Source of the DNA: Gallionella sp. | GTDB lineage: Bacteria > Pseudomonadota > Gammaproteobacteria > Burkholderiales > Gallionellaceae | Direction: 5' to 3' | DNA length: 64,000 bases | NCBI GenBank assembly: GCA_003153155.1 | Contig: PLWV01000012.1 | Span: forward strand, 1-64,000 | Shown here: in pieces, positions 10,259 through 18,524 of the stretch | Layout of the letters: each line of letters starts with the position of its first letter | Numbering within the stretch: position 1 is the stretch's first letter | The notes under the pieces: generated by a model | The model's database searches: none | What the model was told of the DNA's origin: nothing | The model's input: only the letters and a program-made list of their open reading frames with translations | Translations under genes and position numbers: made by a program

Positions 10259-10777
10259 CTATTGGATATCTTTCTCCGCAACGCCCGCAGGAAGTGCGCT
10301 CGGCAGGTACGCGCGGCCGACAAAGCTGCGCGGGTGACCGCCCGATTCGATCACCAGATCTGACTCGTGTTGGCTGACGAACCGATGACCGGCGTGGACT
10401 CGCTTGGCTTGGCGAGCGGTCATCGTGTCGAAATGCGGCCCCAGGAGTTGCCGAAGATCGGGTACGAAGGGCCCAGACCAGGCAACGGCGAACACCACGC
10501 CCGCCTTGGAGACATACTGCCGAACGAGCGTGCCGGTAGGCAAGATTGTCTCATGCACGGTGTAGCTGCCGGTCGATGACGGGGTCAGGCGAGCCGCATG
10601 TTTTACGTTCATGTGCGCCCGGTCCGCCTCAACGCTGGCGCTATCGCCGCCAAGGGACGCGTGGGCCGCGGCGACATGGCATATTGCAACCAGCGTGATG
10701 AGGAATCGACGCGCGGCATTCGCGGTTGCCATATTTGGCTGCTTAATCATCGTCGAAGTGTGCGTGTGGAAGTGCAT
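10259..10777 (-). CDS. DUF2844 family exported protein
   Basis: About 172 residues. An amino-terminal hydrophobic stretch (FLITLVAICHVAAAHA) looks like a signal peptide and is followed by SLGGDSASVEADRAHM, the conserved start of DUF2844 proteins. Also present are YTVHETILPTGTLVRQYVS, VFAVAWSGPFVPDLRQLLG and VIESGGHPRSFVGRAYLP. I chose the ATG at 10777; 10750 and 10732 are alternatives. It follows the DUF3443 gene, a pairing common for these families in Betaproteobacteria. The function of the pair is not established; an exported or cell-surface role is inferred. Confidence 0.7.
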   Translation of the reverse strand: MHFHTHTSTMIKQPNMATANAARRFLITLVAICHVAAAHASLGGDSASVEADRAHMNVKHAARLTPSSTGSYTVHETILPTGTLVRQYVSKAGVVFAVAWSGPFVPDLRQLLGPHFDTMTARQAKRVHAGHRFVSQHESDLVIESGGHPRSFVGRAYLPSALPAGVAEKDIQ

Positions 10778-10888
10778 ATTATTCTCTAAACTTAATGATA
10801 CAGTAAGACCGATGTCCCCCAGCGTCGCAGCTGGCAGACAGCAGGGAATTAACGGTGCAGGGAGGCTACCGAAAACGCAGTACATTTA

Positions 10889-12151
10889 TCAGTAAGCAAA
10901 ATACGGTCCGCTGCCCCCTGGCGTGCTCATACCCGAGATGGCCGTGAATACCGGCCGACCGAAAAAGAAGGGCAGGCCCCAATCAAATTGGCCTCTTGTG
11001 GATGGGCCGCCGATATTTGCCGCAATCACGTTTCCAGCAAGCGCATCTATATTGACTATGCTGAAACTCACCGGACCGGTGTTACCTCCGCTTGCTGCGG
11101 TATTCGTCGCGTTCAGAAACAACGGTGATGGCGGGCAGTAAGCCCATGTCGTAACCGAGCACATGGGAATGCTCGAGTCGTAAAAAAATAGAGCATTCGA
11201 GCCACTGTCAATGAAACTGTTGGGCAGGCTCACCGTATTGAGTGTGGTACGGAAGTTGCCGTATGAATCGGTTGCATACACGGTTGCGGTGCCTAGCGCG
11301 TTGTTCGACTGTGTGCCGATTCCAAAAATTAGTGAGCCAGTGAGACTGGTCGTCGCACCAACGGACGAAACCGCAAGCAAATCTATCAGAACACCATTGT
11401 TGTCCTGTTGAAAGAGGGCCACAGGATTTTGGACGACCTGCGCGGAAGTCACTCTAGTTTTTGTGCAGCCGGTTGCGGTGCAAATGTAATAGGCGGTCGG
11501 CACAGCCGAAAAGAGGCAGGCATCACAGTCATTTGCGAAAAGTCCGACACCAAGTATTCCATTGGCGCCAAGCAGAGCCGGCGTATTTTCATTGATGCCG
11601 CCGGTGCTGGAGCAATCGCCGGGAACTGCAGTTGTTCCCCCGGGTTGGTCCCCTATTACATGGATGGGAACGGATGGAGCAACCTCGCCTCCGAGGTAGA
11701 TATCCGCAGTACGCACTGAGCCCCAGGTAAAACCGTCCGCAAAAGTCATGCATTCGCCGATCGCTCCGCTTGAGTTTGTCACCGCTGGCAAATTTAAGTT
11801 GGAATATAATGCGGAATTTAGAAGCCGCAGCCCGGATGAACCCGTATCCACCAGCACGTGGTCTATCGTTTGGCAGGTGGCCGTTCCAAGCGTCCCCGAA
11901 GTACAGACCGTAACCGAGACGTAGGCGACATTGATTTCACTGGCCGTCGTCGGTACCGGGCCCGCATCAATCACGATGGGCACAACATTTCCGGTCGCCG
12001 CTGGGGGGGATATCAGCGTGCCTGGTACTTTCCGACTCAGGCTCGGGTTGGGGGTAGTAGTGCCTCCGCCGCACGATAACAATACCAAGGATGCCATGAT
12101 CATCGCGACCAGCGTCTGGGGGCCAACGGAGAATTCATGTTTGAAATTCAT
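10889..12151 (-). CDS. DUF3443 family lipoprotein
   Basis: About 420 residues starting MNFKHEFSVGPQTLVAMIMA; the segment LVLLSCGGG is a lipobox, so the mature protein would be anchored at a lipid-modified cysteine. Conserved DUF3443 stretches include NVVPIVIDAGPVP, CQTIDHVLVDTGSSGLRLL (retropepsin-like DTGSSG) and ECMTFADGFTWGSV. The DTGSSG motif resembles an aspartic protease active site, but protease activity is not shown for the family. The frame stays open upstream to 12427 through the inverted repeat; the lipoprotein signal decides the start. Confidence 0.72.
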   Translation of the reverse strand: MNFKHEFSVGPQTLVAMIMASLVLLSCGGGTTTPNPSLSRKVPGTLISPPAATGNVVPIVIDAGPVPTTASEINVAYVSVTVCTSGTLGTATCQTIDHVLVDTGSSGLRLLNSALYSNLNLPAVTNSSGAIGECMTFADGFTWGSVRTADIYLGGEVAPSVPIHVIGDQPGGTTAVPGDCSSTGGINENTPALLGANGILGVGLFANDCDACLFSAVPTAYYICTATGCTKTRVTSAQVVQNPVALFQQDNNGVLIDLLAVSSVGATTSLTGSLIFGIGTQSNNALGTATVYATDSYGNFRTTLNTVSLPNSFIDSGSNALFFYDSSIPMCSVTTWAYCPPSPLFLNATNTAASGGNTGPVSFSIVNIDALAGNVIAANIGGPSTRGQFDWGLPFFFGRPVFTAISGMSTPGGSGPYFAY

Positions 12152-12332
12152 GCTAATGCTTCTTCGATATTGTGTTTGGATTATGAATTGACAACGGTGC
12201 AAAATTTCGTGGTGCGGTAATGAAGAACCTCGCGACAGGCCACGAAAAATGTGTTGCGATTGGCCATGGCACGGCGGCGACGGCAATGGTTCGGGGGGAC
12301 TTTGGACTCGAGTCGCAATCGATCCAGGTCTG

Positions 12333-12385
12333 CATCGGTTTGGCCATGACTGAGATGTGATTATTTCTAATGAATTATTTGGGTT
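12333..12385 (-). repeat. 53-bp inverted repeat, right arm
   Basis: Read on the minus strand it begins AACCCAAATAATTCATTAGA and ends CCAAACCGATG. It differs from the left arm at 10144-10196 at four positions. It lies upstream of the DUF3443 gene, with the AACCC end outermost in both arms. Confidence 0.9.
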
Positions 12386-12500
12386 GAAGCACATATTGGC
12401 TGCATCTTTCATTGAATGATCGGGCATTTAAATTCAACAATGCAACAATACAACCATGGCTCGTTATAGCGCATCTTTTTTACAATATTTTACAATACCA

Positions 12501-12517
12501 CTATGTATGCGGCCAAT
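12501..12517. repeat. 17-bp direct repeat, right copy
   Basis: An exact second copy of CTATGTATGCGGCCAAT, first seen at 9645-9661. It lies about 100 bases before gspG. Confidence 0.7.
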
Positions 12518-12612
12518 ACATGGGGCGCCTGGTATCGATCACATACAGTTCCTTTCACACATCTCGAGCAAGGCGTACAATCCAAACATTACAATTTAAA
12601 AACAATTTTTCC

Positions 12613-13077
12613 ATGCGAAATATTTCTGTCTATTCGGCTCGGCGACCGCTGGCTGGTCCTGCCGCGCGCGGTTTTACCCTGATCGAAATCATGGTGGTAG
12701 TGGTCATCATGGGCATTTTGGCGTCGCTGATCGTTCCCAAGTTGATGGGGCGCACCGATGATGCGCGCATCATCGCAGCCAAGCAGGACATCGCCACTGT
12801 GATGCAAGCGCTCAAACTGTACAAGCTCGACAATCAGCGTTATCCGACCACCGAGCAGGGCTTGCAGGCACTGATAGCCAAACCGACTGAAGGCCCCGCC
12901 GCCGATGGCTGGAAAACCGGCGGTTATGTCGACAAGCTGCCGAAAGATCCGTGGGGCAATCCCTATCAATATCTGTATCCCGGCATCAAGGGTGAACTCG
13001 ATGTGTTCTCGTTGGGCGCGGATGGCCAGCCGGGAGGCGCCGGCAACGATGCCGATATCGGCTCGTGGGATCTGTAA
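12613..13077 (+). CDS. gspG: type II secretion major pseudopilin GspG
   Basis: A 154-residue prepilin. The prepilin peptidase site is ARG|FTLIEIMVVVVIMGILAS, with the glutamate at position +5. The rest fits GspG: QDIATVMQALKLYKLDNQRY, YPTTEQGLQALIAKPT and the calcium-site tail region DVFSLGADGQPGG. It would polymerise into the pseudopilus that pushes substrates through GspD. The start is placed at the ATG just before the prepilin leader; the long upstream frame has no family similarity. First gene of the gspGHIJKLMNDEF run. Confidence 0.95.
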   Translation: MRNISVYSARRPLAGPAARGFTLIEIMVVVVIMGILASLIVPKLMGRTDDARIIAAKQDIATVMQALKLYKLDNQRYPTTEQGLQALIAKPTEGPAADGWKTGGYVDKLPKDPWGNPYQYLYPGIKGELDVFSLGADGQPGGAGNDADIGSWDL

Positions 13078-13589
13078 TCACGTTTACTTCACTTGGGTCG
13101 GATCGCGCTCATCGGCGCGCGAAATGTCGGCGACTGTCGCGCGGGTTCACGCTGCTTGAGTTGCTGGTGGTGATGGTGATTGTTGGTATCACACTCGGGG
13201 CGGTGTCATTCAATGCGATGCCGAGCGAGCGTCAAGTTTTGCAAAACGATGCGCAACGGATCGCGCTGTTGCTGCAACTGGCGCGCGATGAGGCGATTGT
13301 GCGCAACCGCCCGATCGCATTCGAGGCAGAAGCCGATCGTTACCGTTTCCTGTTGTTCGAAGAAAATAATTGGCAAGCGCTCAAGCAAGATGACTTGTTG
13401 CGTGAGCGTGAATTCAAACGCTCGCCGGTCATGTTCACGGTCAGCCCACCTTCGGCAGAACAGACCATTCCTTTGCGTATTATTTTCGGCCGCGAACCGG
13501 TCGGCATACCTTTTGTCTTGACGCTTGCCGTCGGGGAGGCGCAGGTTGCTATCCGTGCTGACGGTGTCGGACATTTCGCGGTGGAATAA
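13065..13589 (+). CDS. gspH: type II secretion minor pseudopilin GspH
   Basis: About 174 residues from a GTG that overlaps the end of gspG by 13 bases. The prepilin site is SRG|FTLLELLVVMVIVGI with Glu+5. The following QNDAQRIALLLQLARDEAIV, RPIAFEAEADRYRFLLFEE is typical of GspH. It is a minor subunit near the pseudopilus tip. Because no ATG is present before the prepilin motif, the GTG start is tentative but consistent with coupling to gspG. Confidence 0.88.
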   Translation: MGSVITFTSLGSDRAHRRAKCRRLSRGFTLLELLVVMVIVGITLGAVSFNAMPSERQVLQNDAQRIALLLQLARDEAIVRNRPIAFEAEADRYRFLLFEENNWQALKQDDLLREREFKRSPVMFTVSPPSAEQTIPLRIIFGREPVGIPFVLTLAVGEAQVAIRADGVGHFAVE

Positions 13590-13617
13590 TATGCGTCAAC
13601 CCATACCTCAAGCTATT

Positions 13618-13893
13618 GATCATTCCATAATTCATTACACCGTTCGCCCTGATGCTTCGCCCTTCGATACCTCAGGAGCCTCAGCACAGGGTACCCAGTG
13701 CATATCGAAGCCTGTCCTGAGCTTGTCGAAGGGGATGAGCTTGCGCGTAGCCTTGGGCTTCGACACATCCGTTATGGTTCGATACCTCACCACGAACGGG
13801 TGTGCCCTGTGCTGAGCCTTTCGACAAGACAGGCTTGTCGAAGCATCAGCCCGAACGGAATGGTTGTCGCGAATTCGAATTATGGAATGCTCA
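13618..13893. repeat. composite palindromic repeat between gspH and gspI
   Basis: Outer arms CATTCCATAATTC (13620-13632) and GAATTATGGAATG (about 13878-13890) are inverted, as are CCGTTCGCCCTGATGCTTCG (about 13640) and CGAAGCATCAGCCCGAACGG (about 13839). Inside are further copies of the dispersed core (13709-13733) and its complement (CTTTCGACAAGACAGG). The whole is a long imperfect hairpin of mosaic repeats inside the operon. Confidence 0.8.
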
Positions 13894-14264
13894 ATATTCG
13901 CCGTAGCGCAGGCTTCACTTTGCTCGAAGTGCTGGTGGCGCTGGTGATTGTCGGTACGGCATTGGGCGCCAGTCTGCGTGCGGTTGGCAGTTTGACGCAA
14001 AACAGCAGTGACTTGCGAGCTTCGATGATGGCGACCTGGTCGGCCGAAAACCAGCTGGCGCAAATCCGTCTGGCCCATGAATGGCCGGCACTGGGTCAGC
14101 GCAGCTTCGATTGCGTGCAAGGCGAGTTGCATCTGGTGTGCGAAGAAAACGTATTCGCCACACCGAACCCCTTCTTCCGCCGCGTCGAAGTCAGTGTCTT
14201 CGACGCGCAAAATACCGAACGGCGCATCATCAAGCTGGCCCAAGTGGTGCCGAATGCGCAATAG
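13887..14264 (+). CDS. gspI: type II secretion minor pseudopilin GspI
   Basis: About 125 residues from MLNIRRSAG|FTLLEVLVALVIVG, a prepilin site with Glu+5. NQLAQIRLAHEWPALG and a variable carboxy region fit GspI. The frame is open far upstream through the palindromic repeat (to 13698), but that stretch is repeat-derived. ATG 13860 is an alternative start; neither has a strong ribosome site. The intervening 276-base palindrome separates it from gspH, which is unusual in an operon whose other genes overlap. Confidence 0.85.
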   Translation: MLNIRRSAGFTLLEVLVALVIVGTALGASLRAVGSLTQNSSDLRASMMATWSAENQLAQIRLAHEWPALGQRSFDCVQGELHLVCEENVFATPNPFFRRVEVSVFDAQNTERRIIKLAQVVPNAQ

Positions 14265-14913
14265 GTCAATTGAAAACAGTGGCGCGCGGGCGGCTAAGCA
14301 CAAGGGGTTAACCCTGGTCGAACTGCTGGTCGCCATCAGCGTGCTCGGATTCGTCGCGGTGCTCGGCTGGCGCGGACTTGATGGCATCGTGCGGGCGCGC
14401 ATCGCGCTCACCAGTGACCTTGAGCAAACGCGCGGAATGCAGCTCGCCTTTGCCCAGTTGCAGAGCGATTGCGCGCATCTGGTCGGCCCCTCCGCCCTGC
14501 CGAATAGGGTACCGCTCGCCGCCGGGCAAGGGCGGCTCACGCTGGTGCGCACGGTGTTTGCCGACAACCAGCCGTCACGCCTGCAAGTCATTGCCTATCG
14601 GGTCAGGGACGGCGTGCTGACACGTCGCGAATCGGCTCCGACGCGCGATTTGAGGGAACTGGATAGCCTGTGGCTGATCGCCGAGAACGACATCGATACG
14701 AGTCAGGCGGTGGTGCTGAAATCGGATGTGACCGCGCTGACGATGCGGCTATGGGTCAGCGGCGGCAACGGCTGGCGCACAGATCTCGACGTGCTGACAC
14801 CGGCCGCCGGCTCGACTGCGAGTCCTCCGCTGCCGACCGGACTGGAAGTCACGATGCAACTGCGCGGGCGCGATACCGGCATGCTGAAGATATTTTTGCT
14901 GGGGGCAGTGTGA
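14254..14913 (+). CDS. gspJ: type II secretion minor pseudopilin GspJ
   Basis: About 219 residues starting MRNRSIENSGARAAKHKG|LTLVELLVAISVLGF. The residue after the cleavage glycine is leucine rather than the usual phenylalanine, with Glu+5 kept. Downstream AFAQLQSDCAHLVGPSALP and LWLIAENDIDTSQAVVLKSD fit the GspJ family. It overlaps gspI by 11 bases, so translation is likely coupled. It forms part of the tip complex with GspI and GspK. Confidence 0.9.
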   Translation: MRNRSIENSGARAAKHKGLTLVELLVAISVLGFVAVLGWRGLDGIVRARIALTSDLEQTRGMQLAFAQLQSDCAHLVGPSALPNRVPLAAGQGRLTLVRTVFADNQPSRLQVIAYRVRDGVLTRRESAPTRDLRELDSLWLIAENDIDTSQAVVLKSDVTALTMRLWVSGGNGWRTDLDVLTPAAGSTASPPLPTGLEVTMQLRGRDTGMLKIFLLGAV

Positions 14914-15893
14914 AAGCGCACCCTGCTCCACCGGGTGCCCGGCCAAAAGTTCTTCTGCTCCACCGGCAGCGCGGTGTCGCGGTGATCATGGCGCTGTTGT
15001 TGACGACGCTGGCGATCACCATCGTCGCCAGTCTGTTCTGGCAGCAGCAAGTGCAAGTGCGCTCGATCGAAAATCAGCGCCTGCAGTTGCAAAAACAATG
15101 GATACTGCGCGGCGCGCTCGATTGGGCCGGCCTGATTCTGCGCGAGGATGCGAAGCATTCGGACACCGATACCCTGGATGAACCGTGGGCGGTGCCACTC
15201 GCGGAAACGCGACTCGATCAATATGTAGAAAACGGCCGCGCCGATGCCGATACCGCCGATGCGACCTTGTCGGGCAGCATCAGCGATGCTCAAGCACGTT
15301 ACAACCTGACCAACCTGTGCACCAACGGAACCATCAACCCCGCCGAGGTCGCCGCTTTCGAGCGGATGCTCAACAATGCACACCTGGATCCGGCATTGGC
15401 ACAGGCAACTGCCGTTGAGATGGCGGCTGCGCAAAAAAATCCGGCAGCCAACGCTGCAAACCCCGACAATCAATCCGGCCCGCTGCCGATGAATCTTACA
15501 CAAGTGGATGATTTGCTCGCAGTGCCGGGCTTTACCCCGGAGATACTCGACAAGCTGAAAAATTTCGTGATCTTCCTGCCGCGCGCCACACCGGTCAATG
15601 TAAACACCGCACCGGCAGAGGTATTGGCAGCCAGAATCAAAGGGCTCTCGCTTTCCGACGCGGCATTGCTGGTGGAGAACCGCAACAACATCGCCAGTTT
15701 CAACGACCGCGCCGGTTTTGCGCAACAATTGCCAGACAAGTCTATTCTCGTATCGGACAACGAGGTATCGGTCTCAACCAATTACTTTCTGGTCAATGGT
15801 AAAGTGCGCATGAGCCGGGCCGGGCTGGAAGTGCAGGCGTTGATCGAACGCAATGTCACTGATACCAAGCTCATCTGGATTCGAGAACATTAG
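14910..15893 (+). CDS. gspK: type II secretion minor pseudopilin GspK
   Basis: About 327 residues, the usual large size for this tip pseudopilin. The hydrophobic helix is RG|VAVIMALLLTTLAITIVA (no Glu+5, as expected for GspK), then NQRLQLQKQWILRGALDWA, the SISDAQARYNLTNLC segment and the DDLLAVPGFTPEILDKLKNF and NVNTAPAEVLAARI helix-hairpin region. The GTG start at 14910 overlaps the gspJ stop by 4 bases (GTGA), which supports this start over longer versions. Confidence 0.92.
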   Translation: MKAHPAPPGARPKVLLLHRQRGVAVIMALLLTTLAITIVASLFWQQQVQVRSIENQRLQLQKQWILRGALDWAGLILREDAKHSDTDTLDEPWAVPLAETRLDQYVENGRADADTADATLSGSISDAQARYNLTNLCTNGTINPAEVAAFERMLNNAHLDPALAQATAVEMAAAQKNPAANAANPDNQSGPLPMNLTQVDDLLAVPGFTPEILDKLKNFVIFLPRATPVNVNTAPAEVLAARIKGLSLSDAALLVENRNNIASFNDRAGFAQQLPDKSILVSDNEVSVSTNYFLVNGKVRMSRAGLEVQALIERNVTDTKLIWIREH

Positions 15894-15911
15894 AATAAAT
15901 AGCGAGGCACC

Positions 15912-17231
15912 TTGAGTACACTTTATATCCGTTTACCTTCCAAAGCCGCCGCCGACAGCGCGCTGCATTGGCTTGCCCTGGCTTGTCCGTTCGCACTGGT
16001 GTCGCATGGCAGCGCAATCGAGCGCCAGGGCACGGCACCATTGTCGGACTTATCTGACACAATAGCGAAGTCGCAGCGCGTGGTGTTGCTGCTGGCCGCC
16101 AGTGATGTCACCCTGCTGCGTTTGCAAGTGCCACCGCTATCGTCAGCCAGACTGAAGGCCGCATTGCCCAACCTGGTGGAAGATCAGCTGATCACCGATC
16201 CGGCCGACTGTGTGGTGGTCGCGGGCGGCTTATCCGGTGGATTGCGCACCGTCGCGGTGGTGCAGCGTGCCTGGCTCGACATCCTGGCCAAGACCTTGAT
16301 CGCGTTCGGCGCGCGTCATATCGCGGCATTCCCCGCACAATTGTGCCTGCCTTATAAATCTGATCAACCGGGCAGCGTGACCGCCGCCATCAACGACCGG
16401 AATGACGGTGACCAGAATGCCGATATCGACATGACGCTGCGCCTGTCGGAACAGGACGGCATCGGTCTGGCGATCATGCCTGTCCTGAGCCAAGCCGAAG
16501 GGCCTGAACAGAATGAATCTGCGGCAAGTGTTGCGATCCGGACATTGTGCGCGGTAATACCCGAAGCACCGATCACGCTGTATGTGCCGCAATCGGCGGT
16601 GCGCGCTTATCAGGAAGCGGTCAACGATACTAGCGCGCTGAATAAGCGTATCAACGTATTTGCCGACAACTGGTCGCGCTGGATTGCCGGTGCCAACGGC
16701 ACGGCACTTGACCTGATCGCGGGACTGGGCGCGGGAACCGGTCCCAAGCTGGATTGGCGTCCGTGGCGCTGGCCGCTGGCACTGGCCGCTGCGGTTCTGG
16801 TCATCAATGCCGCTGCCTTGAATATCGACTGGTGGCGCATGAAGGGCGAAACCAATTCGCTGCGCGCGGCCATGATCCAGATCTACAAGTCGGCTTATCC
16901 GAAAGAGTCCGTGGTCATCGATCCCATCGCGCAAATGCAGCAGAAGATCGCGGCCGCCAAACGCGATTCGGGGCTGGCTGCACCGGATGACTTTACGGCG
17001 ATCACAGCGGCCTTTGGCGAGGCGTGGTCCAGCGCCGTAGTAGCGGCAGGCAAAACAACCGCGATTGCCGCACTCGAATATCACGAGCACAGCCTGTTCG
17101 TGCGCTTGAAGCCCGGTGGTGAAGCACCGACACAACAGATGAAAGCCGCGCTGGCTAAACACGATTTGGCGCTTGACCTTGCGCCTGAACAATCGGGCGC
17201 GGTCGTCTGGCAAATCAGGGGCGCGAAATGA
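15912..17231 (+). CDS. gspL: type II secretion inner-membrane protein GspL
   Basis: A 439-residue protein from a TTG start preceded by AGCGAGG. The amino-terminal actin-like cytoplasmic domain (LLAASDVTLLRLQVPPLSSA, LPNLVEDQLITDPAD) recruits GspE. A membrane helix lies near residues 282-302 (WPLALAAAVLVINAAALNI) and a periplasmic ferredoxin-like domain follows. Residues about 190-199 (MPVLSQAEGP) are encoded by a divergent copy of the dispersed repeat at 16479-16508, an in-frame insertion in a loop. It overlaps gspM by 4 bases (ATGA). Confidence 0.9.
   Translation: MSTLYIRLPSKAAADSALHWLALACPFALVSHGSAIERQGTAPLSDLSDTIAKSQRVVLLLAASDVTLLRLQVPPLSSARLKAALPNLVEDQLITDPADCVVVAGGLSGGLRTVAVVQRAWLDILAKTLIAFGARHIAAFPAQLCLPYKSDQPGSVTAAINDRNDGDQNADIDMTLRLSEQDGIGLAIMPVLSQAEGPEQNESAASVAIRTLCAVIPEAPITLYVPQSAVRAYQEAVNDTSALNKRINVFADNWSRWIAGANGTALDLIAGLGAGTGPKLDWRPWRWPLALAAAVLVINAAALNIDWWRMKGETNSLRAAMIQIYKSAYPKESVVIDPIAQMQQKIAAAKRDSGLAAPDDFTAITAAFGEAWSSAVVAAGKTTAIAALEYHEHSLFVRLKPGGEAPTQQMKAALAKHDLALDLAPEQSGAVVWQIRGAK
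16479..16508. repeat. repetitive element core inside gspL
   Basis: CCTGTCCTGAGCCAAGCCGA followed by AGGGCCTGAA is a diverged copy of the core also found in pheT (2725-2750) and before gspI (13709-13733). It keeps the gspL frame open and encodes about ten extra residues. Confidence 0.65.
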
Positions 17232-17740
17232 ATCTGACCGGTCTGTTGAATCAATCCAGGCAATCGTTCTCGGAATTCTGGGCGGTGCGCGATGCGCGCG
17301 AGCGCGCGATGCTTGCTGTGGCTGCGCTGGTCGTGACAGTTGGCTTGGCCTACGCCTTGCTGATCGATCCTGCCCTGTCCGGTCGCGACCAATTGAACAA
17401 AAATCTGCCCGTGCTGCGCCAGCAAGTCGCGCAGATGCAGGCATTGTCGAAAGAAGCTGCAGCACTTTCCGGAAAATCCGCTTCGCCGTTGATAGCGATG
17501 TCCAAAGAAAATATCGAAGCAGCGCTTGCGCGCAACGGCTTGAAGCCGCAAAGCGTGATGCTGACCGGCGACTTTGCGAAGGTGCAACTCGCCGCAGTCT
17601 CTTTTGCCGGCACGCTGAATTGGCTGGACGATATGCAAAAAACCGCGCTGCTTTCCGTGGTCGATGCCAATATCGTTGTGCTGGCTCAACCCGATATGGT
17701 CAATGCGACGTTTACGCTGCGCCAACAAGGAAAAGATTAA
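17228..17740 (+). CDS. gspM: type II secretion protein GspM
   Basis: A 170-residue protein with a short cytoplasmic head, one membrane helix (MLAVAALVVTVGLAYALLI, residues about 29-47) and a periplasmic part containing LPVLRQQVAQMQALSKEAAA and a ferredoxin-like end. This is the GspM layout; GspM partners GspL in the inner-membrane platform. The ATG overlaps the gspL stop by 4 bases, and gspN follows immediately. Confidence 0.88.
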   Translation: MNLTGLLNQSRQSFSEFWAVRDARERAMLAVAALVVTVGLAYALLIDPALSGRDQLNKNLPVLRQQVAQMQALSKEAAALSGKSASPLIAMSKENIEAALARNGLKPQSVMLTGDFAKVQLAAVSFAGTLNWLDDMQKTALLSVVDANIVVLAQPDMVNATFTLRQQGKD

Positions 17741-17750
17741 TGGGAACCCA

Positions 17751-18524
17751 TTGCGCCGCCTCGTGATATGGTTGCTGGCTGGGATTGCCAGTGTCGCGCT
17801 CACCATCATGGTGTTTTTTCCGGCGACCTGGATGATGGCTATGGTAGAAGAGCAGACCGCGGGCCGCTTGACGCTCGGGGACGCGCATGGCACATTGTGG
17901 CGCGGTTCGGCCTTCATCGGCGGCGCACCGAGTGGTAGCGATCCGGTAACGCCGCTGTTGCCGGGACGCTTCTCTTGGCGTTTGTCCCCTATGGTATTGT
18001 TCGGCAGTGTCGACGCCGAACTGGAAAACGCTGCGGCACTATCGCAACCGATCAAGGTGAAGGGCAACTGGCATCAATGGGAAGTGAGTCCGGGAGCGAT
18101 TTCATTACCGGCGGAACGATTGGCCGCTCTGGGCGCACCGCTGAATACAGTGCAGCCGTCCGGTCAAATGCGTTTATCATGGGAACCGCTGCAATTGACG
18201 CAGCAGAATGGAAAAATCGAGATGGTCGGAGCGATGAATCTGGAAGTGAATGACCTCGCGTCGCGGATGTCGCCGATCAAACCGTTGGGCAGCTATGATC
18301 TGGCACTCGACTGGCGCGGTCAACAGGCTCATGCGACACTTAAAACAATCAAAGGACCGATGTTGTTAAACGGTTCAGGAATGTTGAACAACGGACATTT
18401 GCAGTTTTCCGGCACGGCGCAAGCCGAGGCAGGACAAGAACAGAGGCTGGCAAATTTTCTGAATTTGCTGGGACAACGCCGCAGAGAAGGCGACAAAGAT
18501 GTTATCGCACTAGAGTTCAAATGA
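17751..18524 (+). CDS. gspN: type II secretion protein GspN
   Basis: About 257 residues. An amino-terminal membrane helix (LVIWLLAGIASVALTIMVFF) is followed by the GspN landmarks PATWMMAMVEEQTAGRLTLG, DAHGTLWRGSAFI and GRFSWRLSPM. The role of GspN in secretion is poorly defined; it is found in only some type II systems. The start is uncertain: no ATG is in frame, and TTG 17751 or GTG 17763 are the choices. Its stop overlaps the gspD ATG by 4 bases. Confidence 0.82.
   Translation: MRRLVIWLLAGIASVALTIMVFFPATWMMAMVEEQTAGRLTLGDAHGTLWRGSAFIGGAPSGSDPVTPLLPGRFSWRLSPMVLFGSVDAELENAAALSQPIKVKGNWHQWEVSPGAISLPAERLAALGAPLNTVQPSGQMRLSWEPLQLTQQNGKIEMVGAMNLEVNDLASRMSPIKPLGSYDLALDWRGQQAHATLKTIKGPMLLNGSGMLNNGHLQFSGTAQAEAGQEQRLANFLNLLGQRRREGDKDVIALEFK

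Noticed and set aside
10889..12427. DUF3443 protein starting at 12427
   Set aside because: The extra 92 residues are encoded through the inverted-repeat arm and lack a signal; the lipoprotein signal begins at 12151.
13635..14591. Long minus-strand open frame opposite gspI and gspJ
   Set aside because: It runs across the palindromic repeat and antisense to two well-recognised pseudopilin genes, and has no family features.
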